A DNA stretch of 13,258 nucleotides from an uncultured Eubacteriales bacterium (GCA_900550775.1 URTH01000037.1:1-13258); one strand, 5' to 3'. Counted from the first letter of the stretch, positions 1 through 7,417 are shown. Program-made: numbers and translations. Notes: a model not told the origin generated them from the sequence alone.

Positions 1-425
1 TTGCGAGGAGCGAAGCGACGCGGCAATCTCAAGTTGGCAGCAACGAGTTCGCCGGAGGCTTTCCTGCAATTCCGGCCGGGTGCTGCGAGATTGCCACGGC
101 TCCTGCGGAGCCTCGCAATGACAAACTTGGCAGCGCCTCCTTCCCGTGTCATTGCGAGGAGCGAAGCGACGCGGCAATCTCAAGTTGGCAGCAACGAGTT
201 CGCCGGAGGCTTTCCTGCAATTCCGGCCGGGTGCTGCGAGATTGCCACGGCTCCTGCGGAGCCTCGCAATGACAAACTTGGCAGCGCCTCCTTCCCGTGT
301 CATTGCGAGGAGCGAAGCGACGCGGCAATCTCAAGTTGGCAGCAACGAGTTCGCCGGGGCTTTCCTATGCTCCGGCCAGGTACTGCGAGATTGCCACGGC
401 TCCTGCGGAGCCTCGCAATGACAAA
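1..425. repeat. Tandem array of a 151-bp unit carrying a palindromic REP/MITE-like element
   Basis: Three head-to-tail copies begin at 1, 152 and 303. The first two look identical over all 151 bases. The third has two bases fewer in its centre, several substitutions, and loses homology at about 426. Each unit is an element of 120-122 bp (1-120 lacking its first two bases, 150-271, 301-420) plus a 29-bp spacer. The element starts CATTGCGAGG and ends CCTCGCAATG, and its outer ~31 bases form imperfect inverted repeats, so it can fold into a long hairpin. Its right arm holds a compact perfect hairpin, GGCTCC-TGC-GGAGCC (398-412 in copy 3). Sequences of this type are familiar as dispersed intergenic repeats in many unrelated bacteria. 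The array probably continues left of the window. Open frames across it are translated repeat, not genes. Positions 1-446 hold nothing else recognisable, and no intrinsic terminator for the kinase gene ending at 447 is seen. Confidence 0.93.
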
Positions 426-446
426 TCGGGGGCTATCACCAAAGCA

Positions 447-1649
447 TTATATCGGCATTGTAAAATAGAACGTATTGATGCCGCCGCTGCTCTCGGCCCA
501 GATGCGGCCGCGGTGCGCTTCGGCGATGCGGGCGGCGATGGCGAGGCCCAGGCCGTAGCTGTGGTTCATGGCGCGGGCGGAATCGACGCGGTAAAAGCGC
601 TTGAAAATATCGCGGCACTCCTGCGGAGTGAGCGGCACGCCGGGATCGGCGACGGACAGCACGCAGTGCCGCCCGCCCTGCCGCGCAAGCGTCAGCAGCA
701 CCCAGCCGCCCGGCTGGGCGTATTTGCGGGCGTTGTCCAGCAGGATCTCCACGACCTGCCGCAGCTGTGCGGCATTGCCGCGCACACGGATACCGTCCTC
801 CACGCGGGCCGTCAGCGTGTGCCCGGCCTCGAACAGCACCGGCTCGAACGGCAGCAGGGCCTCGTTCACGAGGGCGCTCAGGTCCAGCTCCGTCTGCGCA
901 TCCTGCGCGCGCCCGGCATCCACGCGGGCCAGCTCCAGCAGGCTCTCCACAAGGCCGCGCATCTGCTGCGACATCGTGAGGATGCTCCCGGCAAAGCGGG
1001 AGCGGGCCGGGGCGTCGTAGCCCGGCGCCTGCAGCAGCTCCGCATTCGTCAGAATGACGGTCAAGGGCGTTTTCAGCTCGTGCGAGGCGTCCGCCACGAA
1101 CTGCCGCTGCTGGTCCCACGCCCTGGCAACGGGCCGCACCAGCCAGCGCGCCAGCAGCAGGCTCATGACGAAGAACACCGCAAGAGCCGCCGCGCTCGCA
1201 ATGGCAAGCGTGCGGATGAGGCTGTGCAGCGTCGTCGTCTCGGCTGAGGTATCGGCAAAAACGACGCGCCAGCTCGTGCGCGTGACGACGCGGTAGAACC
1301 GCAGGCCGTAATCCGGCACCTCACCGATGTCGTCCTCGGAATTCACGGCGATGTCGATGAGCTTCTGCAGCTTTTCGCGGTCGCTCAGGTCAAAATAGCC
1401 GCCGCGCGTCGTGATGATGTCGCCGCGCGCGTTGATCTCCAGCGCAAAATACGGCACGCGCGTGCCGTCGTCCAAACCGGGGCTGGAGGCCGTCTGCCAG
1501 TTGTTTGCCAGCGCCTCGAGCGTGCGCAGGCTCTCGGCCTCAAGGCTCTGCTGCGTAAAATGCAGCACAAGGCCGAACGTGACGCCCAGCATCACGGTCA
1601 GCAGGGCCATGAGGATGCACACGAGCTTGACGCGGAGCTTCCGGATCAT
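447..1649 (-). CDS. Two-TM sensor histidine kinase, partner of the response regulator at 1646-2332
   Basis: Membrane sensor kinase of 400 residues that should autophosphorylate on histidine and pass the phosphate to the adjacent regulator. TM helices are at about 7-31 and 148-170, enclosing a ~115-residue extracellular sensor region. No full HAMP domain is evident between TM2 and the HisKA domain. The H box is at 184-198 with phospho-acceptor His190 (DASHELKTPL). The HATPase domain has the N box with Asn306 (LLDNARKY), an F-like segment (IFKRFYRV, 348-355) and G2 GLGLA at 366-370. The G1 box reads DPGVP (335-339) rather than DxGxG, so its second glycine is replaced by proline. Whether this weakens ATP binding cannot be told here. 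The ATG overlaps the regulator stop as ATGA and has GGAGGT upstream, which indicates coupled translation. GC is about 57-68%, clearly above most of the window. Confidence 0.93.
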   Translation of the reverse strand: MIRKLRVKLVCILMALLTVMLGVTFGLVLHFTQQSLEAESLRTLEALANNWQTASSPGLDDGTRVPYFALEINARGDIITTRGGYFDLSDREKLQKLIDIAVNSEDDIGEVPDYGLRFYRVVTRTSWRVVFADTSAETTTLHSLIRTLAIASAAALAVFFVMSLLLARWLVRPVARAWDQQRQFVADASHELKTPLTVILTNAELLQAPGYDAPARSRFAGSILTMSQQMRGLVESLLELARVDAGRAQDAQTELDLSALVNEALLPFEPVLFEAGHTLTARVEDGIRVRGNAAQLRQVVEILLDNARKYAQPGGWVLLTLARQGGRHCVLSVADPGVPLTPQECRDIFKRFYRVDSARAMNHSYGLGLAIAARIAEAHRGRIWAESSGGINTFYFTMPI

Positions 1650-2332
1650 GCCTCCGCCACCTCCAGATGATAGCCCAGCCGCCGGATGGCCTCGATGCGG
1701 ACGTTCGAGCCAATGCTCGCGAGCTTTTTCCGCAGGAAGCCGGCGTAGACCTCCACATGATTCTCCACGGCGTTGGAGTCAAAGCCCCAGACGCGCTCGA
1801 GCAGCGTCTCCTTCGAGACGTTGCCGCCCTTCGCCTGCAGCAGGATGCGCATGACGTCAAATTCCCGCGCGGACAGGCGCACGCTTTTGCTGCCGCAGCG
1901 CAGCATCCCGGCCGAGAGGTCGAGGGCAGTGTTGCCGAACGTCAGCTCGTCGACCTGCTCACCCTGCCTGCGCAGCAGCGCGCCGACGCAGGCCAGCAGC
2001 TCGCGGGAATCAAACGGCTTTGTCAGATAATAATCGCCGCCGCGCGCAAGCCCCTCTACCTTGTCGGAAATCTCATTCTTCCCGGTCAGAAACACGACCG
2101 GGTTGTCGCTGATCCGCCGAAATTCTTCACACACATCGTAACCGCTCCCGTCCGGGAGCATGATGTCCAGGATAAGCAAATCCGGCACCGCCTCTTTCAG
2201 CCGCGCATTGCTTTCCTGTACCGAGTCCGCCGTCAGCACACGGTATCCGTGCCGTTTCAGCATTCTTGCATTGATGTTTAAAACCTCTGGCTCGTCCTCT
2301 ACAATCAGTATGGTGGGCTTTGTCATATCCAT
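1646..2332 (-). CDS. OmpR/PhoB-family response regulator
   Basis: DNA-binding response regulator of 228 residues, the usual length for the family. The receiver domain spans about 6-120, with acidic pocket Glu12/Asp13, phospho-acceptor Asp56 (LILDIMLPDG), Thr83 and Lys105 (LTKPF). A winged-helix DNA-binding domain follows at about 128-226, including LSAREFDVMRILL and the C-terminal RRLGYHLE hairpin. The start at 2332 is preferred over the ATG two codons in, because GAGGTG (2339-2344) is then 6 bases away rather than 12. The start codon follows the upstream kinase stop with no gap, and the stop overlaps the next kinase start by 4 bases, so it lies between two histidine kinase genes. GC by hand-counted blocks rises from about 50% over the receiver start to nearly 70% over the DNA-binding domain, hinting at a mosaic gene. 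Target promoters are unknown. Confidence 0.95.
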   Translation of the reverse strand: MDMTKPTILIVEDEPEVLNINARMLKRHGYRVLTADSVQESNARLKEAVPDLLILDIMLPDGSGYDVCEEFRRISDNPVVFLTGKNEISDKVEGLARGGDYYLTKPFDSRELLACVGALLRRQGEQVDELTFGNTALDLSAGMLRCGSKSVRLSAREFDVMRILLQAKGGNVSKETLLERVWGFDSNAVENHVEVYAGFLRKKLASIGSNVRIEAIRRLGYHLEVAEA

Positions 2333-3622
2333 TTATTTCACCTCAGTGCCGGGCAAGGTAAAGGAGACTGCGGTTCCCTTGCCGAGTTCGCTTTCAATCC
2401 ATATCTTTCCGCCATGTGCCTCGATGATCTGATGGCATACAAACAGTCCGATCCCGTGACGCCAATATTCCTTGCTTACCGAAACATAGCCTTCAAATGC
2501 CTTTTTCTTGATTTCTTCACGCATGCCCTCGCCGTTATCCGAAACAGAAACGCGCTGATCGGCATTCTGCTGTTTCAAGGAGACTGTGATGATACCGTCC
2601 TTGGTGTGCTGCATACTGTTAGAGAGCAGATTGTCTATCACCTGCATCATCCGCGCATAGTCTACCTGAATCGGCGGCAAACTCTCATCGATGTCAAAAA
2701 CAAGCCGGTTTCCGCCGGGGTTCTTTTTATCAAAATAGGTTTTTGCCGATTCCTGTAAAAGCTGCGCCAACCGCACCGAGGAAAGATCCAGCGTCAGCCG
2801 CCCCTGCTCAATCGCAACGGTATCCATCAGCTCCAGTACAATTTTATCAATCCGTACCACCATTTTTTCAATGGTTTTCTGGTTTTCTTTCATGGTTTTT
2901 ATATCCCGGTTGGCTTCGTCCAGCAGTTCAAAGGTATCGCGGGCATGCAAATTGATGGCGTTTAACGGGTTTTTAATTTCATGCGCTACCGTTGTCAAAA
3001 AGACGGATTTAACTTCATCGTGGCGTTTTAACTGCGCATTCTGCTCTGCGAGCTGCTTTCTCTGGGATTCATATTCGCGCAGGTGCAAAAATAAAACAAT
3101 GGCACAGGAAACACTGACCGCCGTCGTTGTAACAAGAATATCCGTCAGCATTTCGGCCTCGGTAGGAAACCAGGTCACAAGCTGCGGATAACGGTATCCA
3201 ATCACAGAGACCGCGATGTACTCCAGCACTTCGGCCAGGGAAACCAGGATCGCCCATTTTCCCTCCAGCATCAGCACCGTAAACAAAACGGCAAAGATAA
3301 ACATGGACGGCATACCGCCCTTATAGGCGCCCGACGCAAAAAAGAGGATCGGAAACACCACCATAAAGATCGTAAAAATCGTGATGAAATAGCCGATCCG
3401 ATATTTACCGGTTTTATATGTAAAGAACAGCAGGCCGGCGGAGAGAACCGTGAGCAGGCCGCTCAGCGCCGCACTCACATACATCGCCGTGACGACGTTT
3501 AACAAAAGAGTTGCCATACTGATCCCCACACCGGCGATCGCAAGCACGTTAAATAACCTGACCCGAAAGTCCAGATCCCGGTCAAAAAATCGTACCGCAA
3601 ACTTTTTGAGTCTCTCTTTCAC
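2333..3622 (-). CDS. Six-TM sensor histidine kinase
   Basis: Histidine kinase of 429 residues with an N-terminal multi-helix membrane domain. Hydrophobic segments are at about 23-44, 47-68, 76-96, 105-120, 123-143 and 160-180, with only short loops, so it probably senses a signal within or near the membrane. A short linker likely to be coiled coil (181-205) leads to the HisKA domain with His214 (TVAHEIKNPLNAI). The HATPase domain is complete: N box Asn335 (NLLSNSMQHT), G1 DNGEG (362-366), G2 HGIGLFV (389-395). All catalytic motifs look intact. The start is GTG at 3622, preceded by AGGGGA that overlaps the stop region of the upstream HAD gene, 12 bases away. The next gene, the response regulator, starts directly after its TAA. 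GC is near 50%, unlike the second kinase in the same unit. The sensed signal is not evident. Confidence 0.93.
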   Translation of the reverse strand: MKERLKKFAVRFFDRDLDFRVRLFNVLAIAGVGISMATLLLNVVTAMYVSAALSGLLTVLSAGLLFFTYKTGKYRIGYFITIFTIFMVVFPILFFASGAYKGGMPSMFIFAVLFTVLMLEGKWAILVSLAEVLEYIAVSVIGYRYPQLVTWFPTEAEMLTDILVTTTAVSVSCAIVLFLHLREYESQRKQLAEQNAQLKRHDEVKSVFLTTVAHEIKNPLNAINLHARDTFELLDEANRDIKTMKENQKTIEKMVVRIDKIVLELMDTVAIEQGRLTLDLSSVRLAQLLQESAKTYFDKKNPGGNRLVFDIDESLPPIQVDYARMMQVIDNLLSNSMQHTKDGIITVSLKQQNADQRVSVSDNGEGMREEIKKKAFEGYVSVSKEYWRHGIGLFVCHQIIEAHGGKIWIESELGKGTAVSFTLPGTEVK

Positions 3623-3634
3623 GCAAACCGTCCC

Positions 3635-4474
3635 CTATCCATTATTTTGTGCCAACCGCTCCGCATGATTGATATCCACCAGTCCAAAATGCCGAAGCCC
3701 CAGGTAAATCCCGTCCTCTTCCACCATTTTGGTGACGTATTCCGCGTCCTGTTTCAACGCAGGAATGCATGGCGTCATCGCAACACCGTGCGCCACGGTT
3801 TTCAGCATCGTAACATCGTTATGATCGTCCCCGAAGGCGTAGGTATTCTTTGGGTCGATGTCCAACATCTTTAATATCTTTAAAATTCCGCCTGCCTTGC
3901 TGACCCCGGCCGGTGCAACATCCGCCGCCAGCTCATACCGATGCGGCGCAATATCGATTTCGCCGTCAAAGGCAGCCTTGATTCCCTCGTACTGCACTGC
4001 GGTATCACAAGCAATCTGGATTTTTGACACCGAAAATTTCTCTGCCTCCATCCGCTCGATCGGTAAAACGCAGGCATAATGCGACGCCAGCCGCGCCGCC
4101 AAACTTTGATACGCTGCGCCGCCAAACGGGGTATAATAGCCGCCCTCGGTATTTTCCAAAATGTAGCCAAGCCGGTTTTGGTTCATATACGCCATAAAAC
4201 GGCGAATCAGATCACGGGAGAAAAATGTCTCATAAAGGCGCGTTTTCCCGATTTTTGCAGCCGCACCGTTACAGGTGATATACCCCTCCAGCAGATCGCC
4301 GAAATCCGGCAGACAGCCGTCGGAGCGGCCGGTCGCCACACAGGTGAAATATCCGCTTTTTTTAAGGGACTCGATGGCAGATGCCGCACTGCTCGGAATC
4401 CGATCAATGCCGCGCCGTTTGGCAATTAAGGTTCCGTCAATATCAAAAAATACCGCACCGCGATAATGTTTCAT
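3635..4474 (-). CDS. Cof-type HAD-IIB hydrolase (second paralogue in the operon)
   Basis: Cytoplasmic phosphatase of the haloacid dehalogenase superfamily, 279 residues, with the Cof/C2B cap arrangement. The motifs are motif I DIDGTL with nucleophile Asp11 and acid/base Asp13, motif II Thr48 (VATGRS), motif III Lys193 (GVSKAGG) and motif IV GDDHND (215-220) binding Mg2+. The cap lies between motifs II and III, about 80-185. Family members dephosphorylate sugar phosphates, flavin or pyridoxal phosphates and similar small metabolites. The substrate here cannot be read from sequence. It closely parallels the neighbour at 4484-5281 in motif positions and length, so the two arose by duplication. 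It starts 9 bases after that gene's stop. Its AGGAGG binding site overlaps that TAG, pointing to one mRNA. Relative to the neighbour it has a ~10-residue C-terminal extension. Confidence 0.93.
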   Translation of the reverse strand: MKHYRGAVFFDIDGTLIAKRRGIDRIPSSAASAIESLKKSGYFTCVATGRSDGCLPDFGDLLEGYITCNGAAAKIGKTRLYETFFSRDLIRRFMAYMNQNRLGYILENTEGGYYTPFGGAAYQSLAARLASHYACVLPIERMEAEKFSVSKIQIACDTAVQYEGIKAAFDGEIDIAPHRYELAADVAPAGVSKAGGILKILKMLDIDPKNTYAFGDDHNDVTMLKTVAHGVAMTPCIPALKQDAEYVTKMVEEDGIYLGLRHFGLVDINHAERLAQNNG

Positions 4475-4483
4475 GCCTGCCTC

Positions 4484-5281
4484 CTATATGAGTTTAAAAT
4501 GGGCAAGCGCGTGATAAATTCCCTCTTCGCCAACGCCGCCCGTAATATAATCCGCTGCCTTGTCAAGCCCCTTGGCGTGCGGCGTCATGGCAATGCCGCA
4601 GCCGACTGCCTCCAGCATCTCCACATCGTTGCCGTCATCTCCAAAGGCGTAGGTATCCTTCATGTCAAGCTGCAATGCAGCAATTACGGCACGGACACCG
4701 ACCGCCTTGTTCATATAGGTCTTGCCGACGTCGGCAGACAGGTTATTGTGGTGCTGAATCACCGAAAAACGGCCGGCAAATTTTTCTTTCATCGCCTCGT
4801 ACTGCTGCATTTTGGAAAAGGTGATAATCACCTTGTTGATTCGTTTTCCCTTGGGGTCGTCCAGGACAGAAAAGCAATCGGAAAACGGAATGTGAAAAAT
4901 TTCTAAAAATTTACGAAACTTTTCCTCTGCGGCCGCCTGCACGTAGCAAGCCTTTGACCCCTCTATGGCGTAGCCGATTCCCTCGCTCTCCATATAATCA
5001 ATCAGCGTCTTTAAATCCTCTTCCGATATAAAATCGTTATGGATTTCCTTTCCGTCTACTTCGGCAACCGCGCCGTTTGAGGTGACATAGCAGTCAAAAT
5101 CAATATCGGTTTTTGGGGTATAGCAGCGTGATCTGCCGGTTGCAATCCCCACCAGATACCCGTTTTCCTTCAGTCTTGCAATTGCCTGCTTGGTCATCTC
5201 GGTCGGCTGATAAATCTTCAGCCGCTCATCCACCAGGGTTCCGTCCACGTCAAAAAAAACTGCGCCCTTATAGTCCTTCAT
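4484..5281 (-). CDS. Cof-type HAD-IIB hydrolase (first gene of the operon)
   Basis: HAD-superfamily phosphatase of 265 residues, cytoplasmic, with no signal peptide. Visible motifs are DVDGTL with nucleophile Asp11 and Asp13, Thr48 (IATGRS), Lys192 (MNKAVG) and GDDGND (214-219). The C2-type cap occupies about 75-185. All residues needed for Mg2+-dependent phosphate hydrolysis are present, so the enzyme should be active on a small phosphorylated metabolite of unknown identity. It is the promoter-proximal gene of the HAD-HAD-HK-RR-HK unit. The ATG has GAGAGGGG about nine bases upstream, and a near-consensus promoter lies about 40 bases upstream. Its paralogue follows directly downstream. Such Cof-type enzymes are often present in many copies in Bacillota, so a specific role in signalling is only a guess from gene order. 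Confidence 0.93.
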   Translation of the reverse strand: MKDYKGAVFFDVDGTLVDERLKIYQPTEMTKQAIARLKENGYLVGIATGRSRCYTPKTDIDFDCYVTSNGAVAEVDGKEIHNDFISEEDLKTLIDYMESEGIGYAIEGSKACYVQAAAEEKFRKFLEIFHIPFSDCFSVLDDPKGKRINKVIITFSKMQQYEAMKEKFAGRFSVIQHHNNLSADVGKTYMNKAVGVRAVIAALQLDMKDTYAFGDDGNDVEMLEAVGCGIAMTPHAKGLDKAADYITGGVGEEGIYHALAHFKLI

Positions 5282-5319
5282 TTGGTTAGACCCCTCTCTT
5301 GTCTCTGTATTTGCTAGCT

Positions 5320-5348
5320 ATTATACCCCAATTCCGCAAAAATTGCAA
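5320..5348 (-). promoter_or_regulatory. Sigma-A-type promoter of the HAD/two-component operon
   Basis: Read on the minus strand, TTGCAA (5348-5343) and TATAAT (5325-5320) are separated by exactly 17 bases. The -10 is perfect and the -35 matches TTGACA at four of six positions. Transcription should start near 5313, giving a leader of about 32 bases to the ATG at 5281 with GAGAGGGG within it. No other convincing promoter is seen before 447, so this one may serve all five genes. Confidence 0.72.
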
Positions 5349-5396
5349 CATCGGCGTCAAATTACATTTTTTGTGCCGAGAGGGGAATACGCTTTC

Positions 5397-5416
5397 TGTA
5401 CCGCATCTTTGGTACA
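5397..5416. promoter_or_regulatory. Short inverted repeat in the divergent intergenic region
   Basis: TGTACC and GGTACA form a perfect 6-bp inverted repeat around an 8-base centre. It lies between the two divergent promoters, about 20 bases upstream of the putative ygiQ -35 element. It could be an operator, but six base pairs can arise by chance and no regulator is implicated. Confidence 0.25.
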
Positions 5417-5435
5417 AATCGGACTGATTCGGGAC

Positions 5436-5464
5436 TTGCTTTTTTGAAAAAAATCATGTATGAT
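5436..5464 (+). promoter_or_regulatory. Putative promoter of the ygiQ-folD unit
   Basis: TTGCTT (5436-5441) and TATGAT (5459-5464) are spaced by 17 bases. The -10 matches the consensus at five of six positions and the -35 at three. Transcription would start near 5471, exactly at an ATG in the ygiQ frame, so the mRNA could be leaderless. No purine-rich ribosome binding site precedes any candidate start codon (TTG 5444, ATG 5456, ATG 5471). Confidence 0.5.
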
Positions 5465-5470
5465 AATAGC

Positions 5471-7417
5471 ATGAACAACAATCATTCCTTTTTACCGATT
5501 TCAAAAAAAGATATGCAGGCACGAAATATAGACAGACTTGATTTTGTCTATGTCATTGGCGATGCCTATGTGGATCACCCAAGCTTTGGCCCTGCCATCA
5601 TCTCCCGTGTGCTTGAGCACGCCGGCTACACCGTCGGCATCATTGCGCAGCCCGACTGGCACAGCTGCGACGAGATGAAACGGCTGGGTCGGCCAAGGCT
5701 CGGTTTTTTGGTCTCTGCCGGAAACATCGATTCCATGGTCAATCACTATACCGCCGCGAAAAAGAGACGGAACACCGACTTTTATTCTCCGGGCGGAGAA
5801 ATCGGACATCGTCCGGATCGTACGACTATCGTATATTCCAACCGCATCCGCGAAGCCTACGGACGGGACATGCCCATTATCATCGGCGGCATCGAGGCAA
5901 GCCTGCGCCGCTTTGCCCACTATGATTATTGGAGCGACCGCGTCCGCCGCAGCATTTTGATTGACAGCGGCGCCGATCTTTTGATCTTTGGTATGGGCGA
6001 GAGGCAGATTGTTGAGATCGCCGCTTACCTTGCCGCCGGGGTGCCGGTGCGCAGCATTTGCTCTGTGGCAGGCACGGTCTACCGCGAGGACAAAGCGGAA
6101 AATCTACCGGCGGACGCTTTGATTCTGGCAGACTTTGCCACGGTTTCGGGCGACAAAACCGCCTACGCAAAGGCAACCATGCAGCAGTATGAACAGCAGG
6201 ACGCCGTGCGCGGCAAACCGCTGGCGCAGCTTGACCGGGACTACTATGTCGTACAAAATCCGCCGGCCGCGCCGCTAAGTACCGAAGAACTGGACGCCGT
6301 CTACGCCCTGCCCTATGCACGCACCTATCACCCGTGTTACGCATCAAAGGGCGGCATCCCGGCAATCGCCGAGGTGCAGTTTTCTCTGACCTCCTGCCGG
6401 GGCTGCTACGGCGGCTGCAATTTCTGTGCCTTAACCTATCATCAGGGCAGAACCGTGACCGCCAGAAGTCATGATTCCCTCCTGGCCGAGGCCGCTCTGC
6501 TCACACGGCAAAAAGGGTTTAAGGGCTATATCCACGATGTCGGCGGACCGACCGCCAACTTTCGCGGGCCGTCCTGCAAGGATCAGCTGCAACGCGGCGT
6601 CTGCAAAGGCCGGCAATGCCTTTTCCCCACACCGTGTAAAAACCTGGAGATTACGCATGAGGACTATCGGCAGCTTTTGGAAAAGCTGCGTGCGCTAAAA
6701 GGCGTCAAACGGGTTTTTATCCGTTCCGGCATTCGGTACGATTACCTGATCTATGATAAAGACGACCGCTTTTTTGAGGATCTTTGCAAATACCACATCA
6801 GCGGTCAGCTAAAGGTTGCGCCGGAGCATATCTCTGATCACGTGCTAAAGTATATGGGAAAACCCGGCCGCAAGGTCTATGATCGGTTCGCGCAAAAATA
6901 TGCCGCGATCAATCAGCGGCTCGATAAAAAGCAGTTTTTGGTTCCCTACCTGATGTCGTCCCACCCCGGAAGCCGGCTACAAGACGCGATTGCTTTGGCA
7001 GAATACCTGCGCGATCATCATTTAAATCCTCAGCAGGTGCAGGATTTTTATCCGACCCCCGGCAGTCTTTCCACCTGTATGTACTATACCGGGATTGACC
7101 CTAGGGACATGAAGCCGGTCTATGTCCCAAAAACGTATGAAGAAAAACAAATGCAGCGCGCACTGCTGCAATATAAGCGTCCGGAAAACTACGCCCTGGC
7201 CTATCGGGCGCTTGTCAAAGCCGGACGCACAGACTTAATCGGAAACAGTCCGAACTGTCTGATTTCCGACCATAAAAAAGGAGCGATGCAAAATGGCAAA
7301 AATACTGAGCGGAAAGCTGGTTTCCGCAAGAGTCAAGGAACATTTAAAGGAAGAAGTCGCAGCACTGACCGAGGCCGGCACAAGGCCAGGTCTGGCCGTC
7401 GTTCTGGTGGGCGATGA
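5471..7417 (+). CDS. ygiQ: YgiQ family (UPF0313) radical SAM protein
   Basis: Radical SAM iron-sulfur protein of 648 residues if it starts at ATG 5471. That start puts the family-typical [12 protein letters not shown] at the N-terminus. Frame-compatible TTG 5444 and ATG 5456 are possible, but both lie at or before the likely promoter -10. The cluster motif CYGGCNFC (CX3CX2C) uses Cys312, Cys316 and Cys319 to bind 4Fe-4S. It is preceded by an N-terminal UPF0313 domain (about 8-300) with conserved [20 protein letters not shown]. The C-terminal YgiQ domain includes [20 protein letters not shown]. The reaction is not firmly known; family members are predicted to act on RNA or proteins. The frame runs 125 bases into folD, adding about 41 residues very rich in Arg and Lys (15 basic, 2 acidic). 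E. coli YgiQ is longer and also ends in a basic tail. Co-transcription with folD is likely. Confidence 0.93.
   Translation: MNNNHSFLPISKKDMQARNIDRLDFVYVIGDAYVDHPSFGPAIISRVLEHAGYTVGIIAQPDWHSCDEMKRLGRPRLGFLVSAGNIDSMVNHYTAAKKRRNTDFYSPGGEIGHRPDRTTIVYSNRIREAYGRDMPIIIGGIEASLRRFAHYDYWSDRVRRSILIDSGADLLIFGMGERQIVEIAAYLAAGVPVRSICSVAGTVYREDKAENLPADALILADFATVSGDKTAYAKATMQQYEQQDAVRGKPLAQLDRDYYVVQNPPAAPLSTEELDAVYALPYARTYHPCYASKGGIPAIAEVQFSLTSCRGCYGGCNFCALTYHQGRTVTARSHDSLLAEAALLTRQKGFKGYIHDVGGPTANFRGPSCKDQLQRGVCKGRQCLFPTPCKNLEITHEDYRQLLEKLRALKGVKRVFIRSGIRYDYLIYDKDDRFFEDLCKYHISGQLKVAPEHISDHVLKYMGKPGRKVYDRFAQKYAAINQRLDKKQFLVPYLMSSHPGSRLQDAIALAEYLRDHHLNPQQVQDFYPTPGSLSTCMYYTGIDPRDMKPVYVPKTYEEKQMQRALLQYKRPENYALAYRALVKAGRTDLIGNSPNCLISDHKKGAMQNGKNTERKAGFRKSQGTFKGRSRSTDRGRHKARSGRRSGGR

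Noticed and set aside
1..425. CRISPR array
   Set aside because: The repeated unit is 151 bp including its spacer, the spacers are identical, and no cas gene is nearby.
1..468. Open frames of 91-155 codons across the repeat array, as a repetitive protein gene
   Set aside because: The frame is simply the translated 151-bp unit. It has no ribosome binding site, and the DNA-level inverted repeats explain the conservation.
297..1247. A 316-codon plus-strand frame over the kinase gene
   Set aside because: It begins inside the repeat and runs antisense to a clear histidine kinase. High GC makes long shadow frames common there.
5291..5385. CCCCTCTC (5291-5298) and GAGAGGGG (5378-5385) as an RNA switch arm pair
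   Set aside because: The predicted minus-strand transcript starts near 5313, so the second arm is not in the mRNA. The first arm is just the ribosome binding site.
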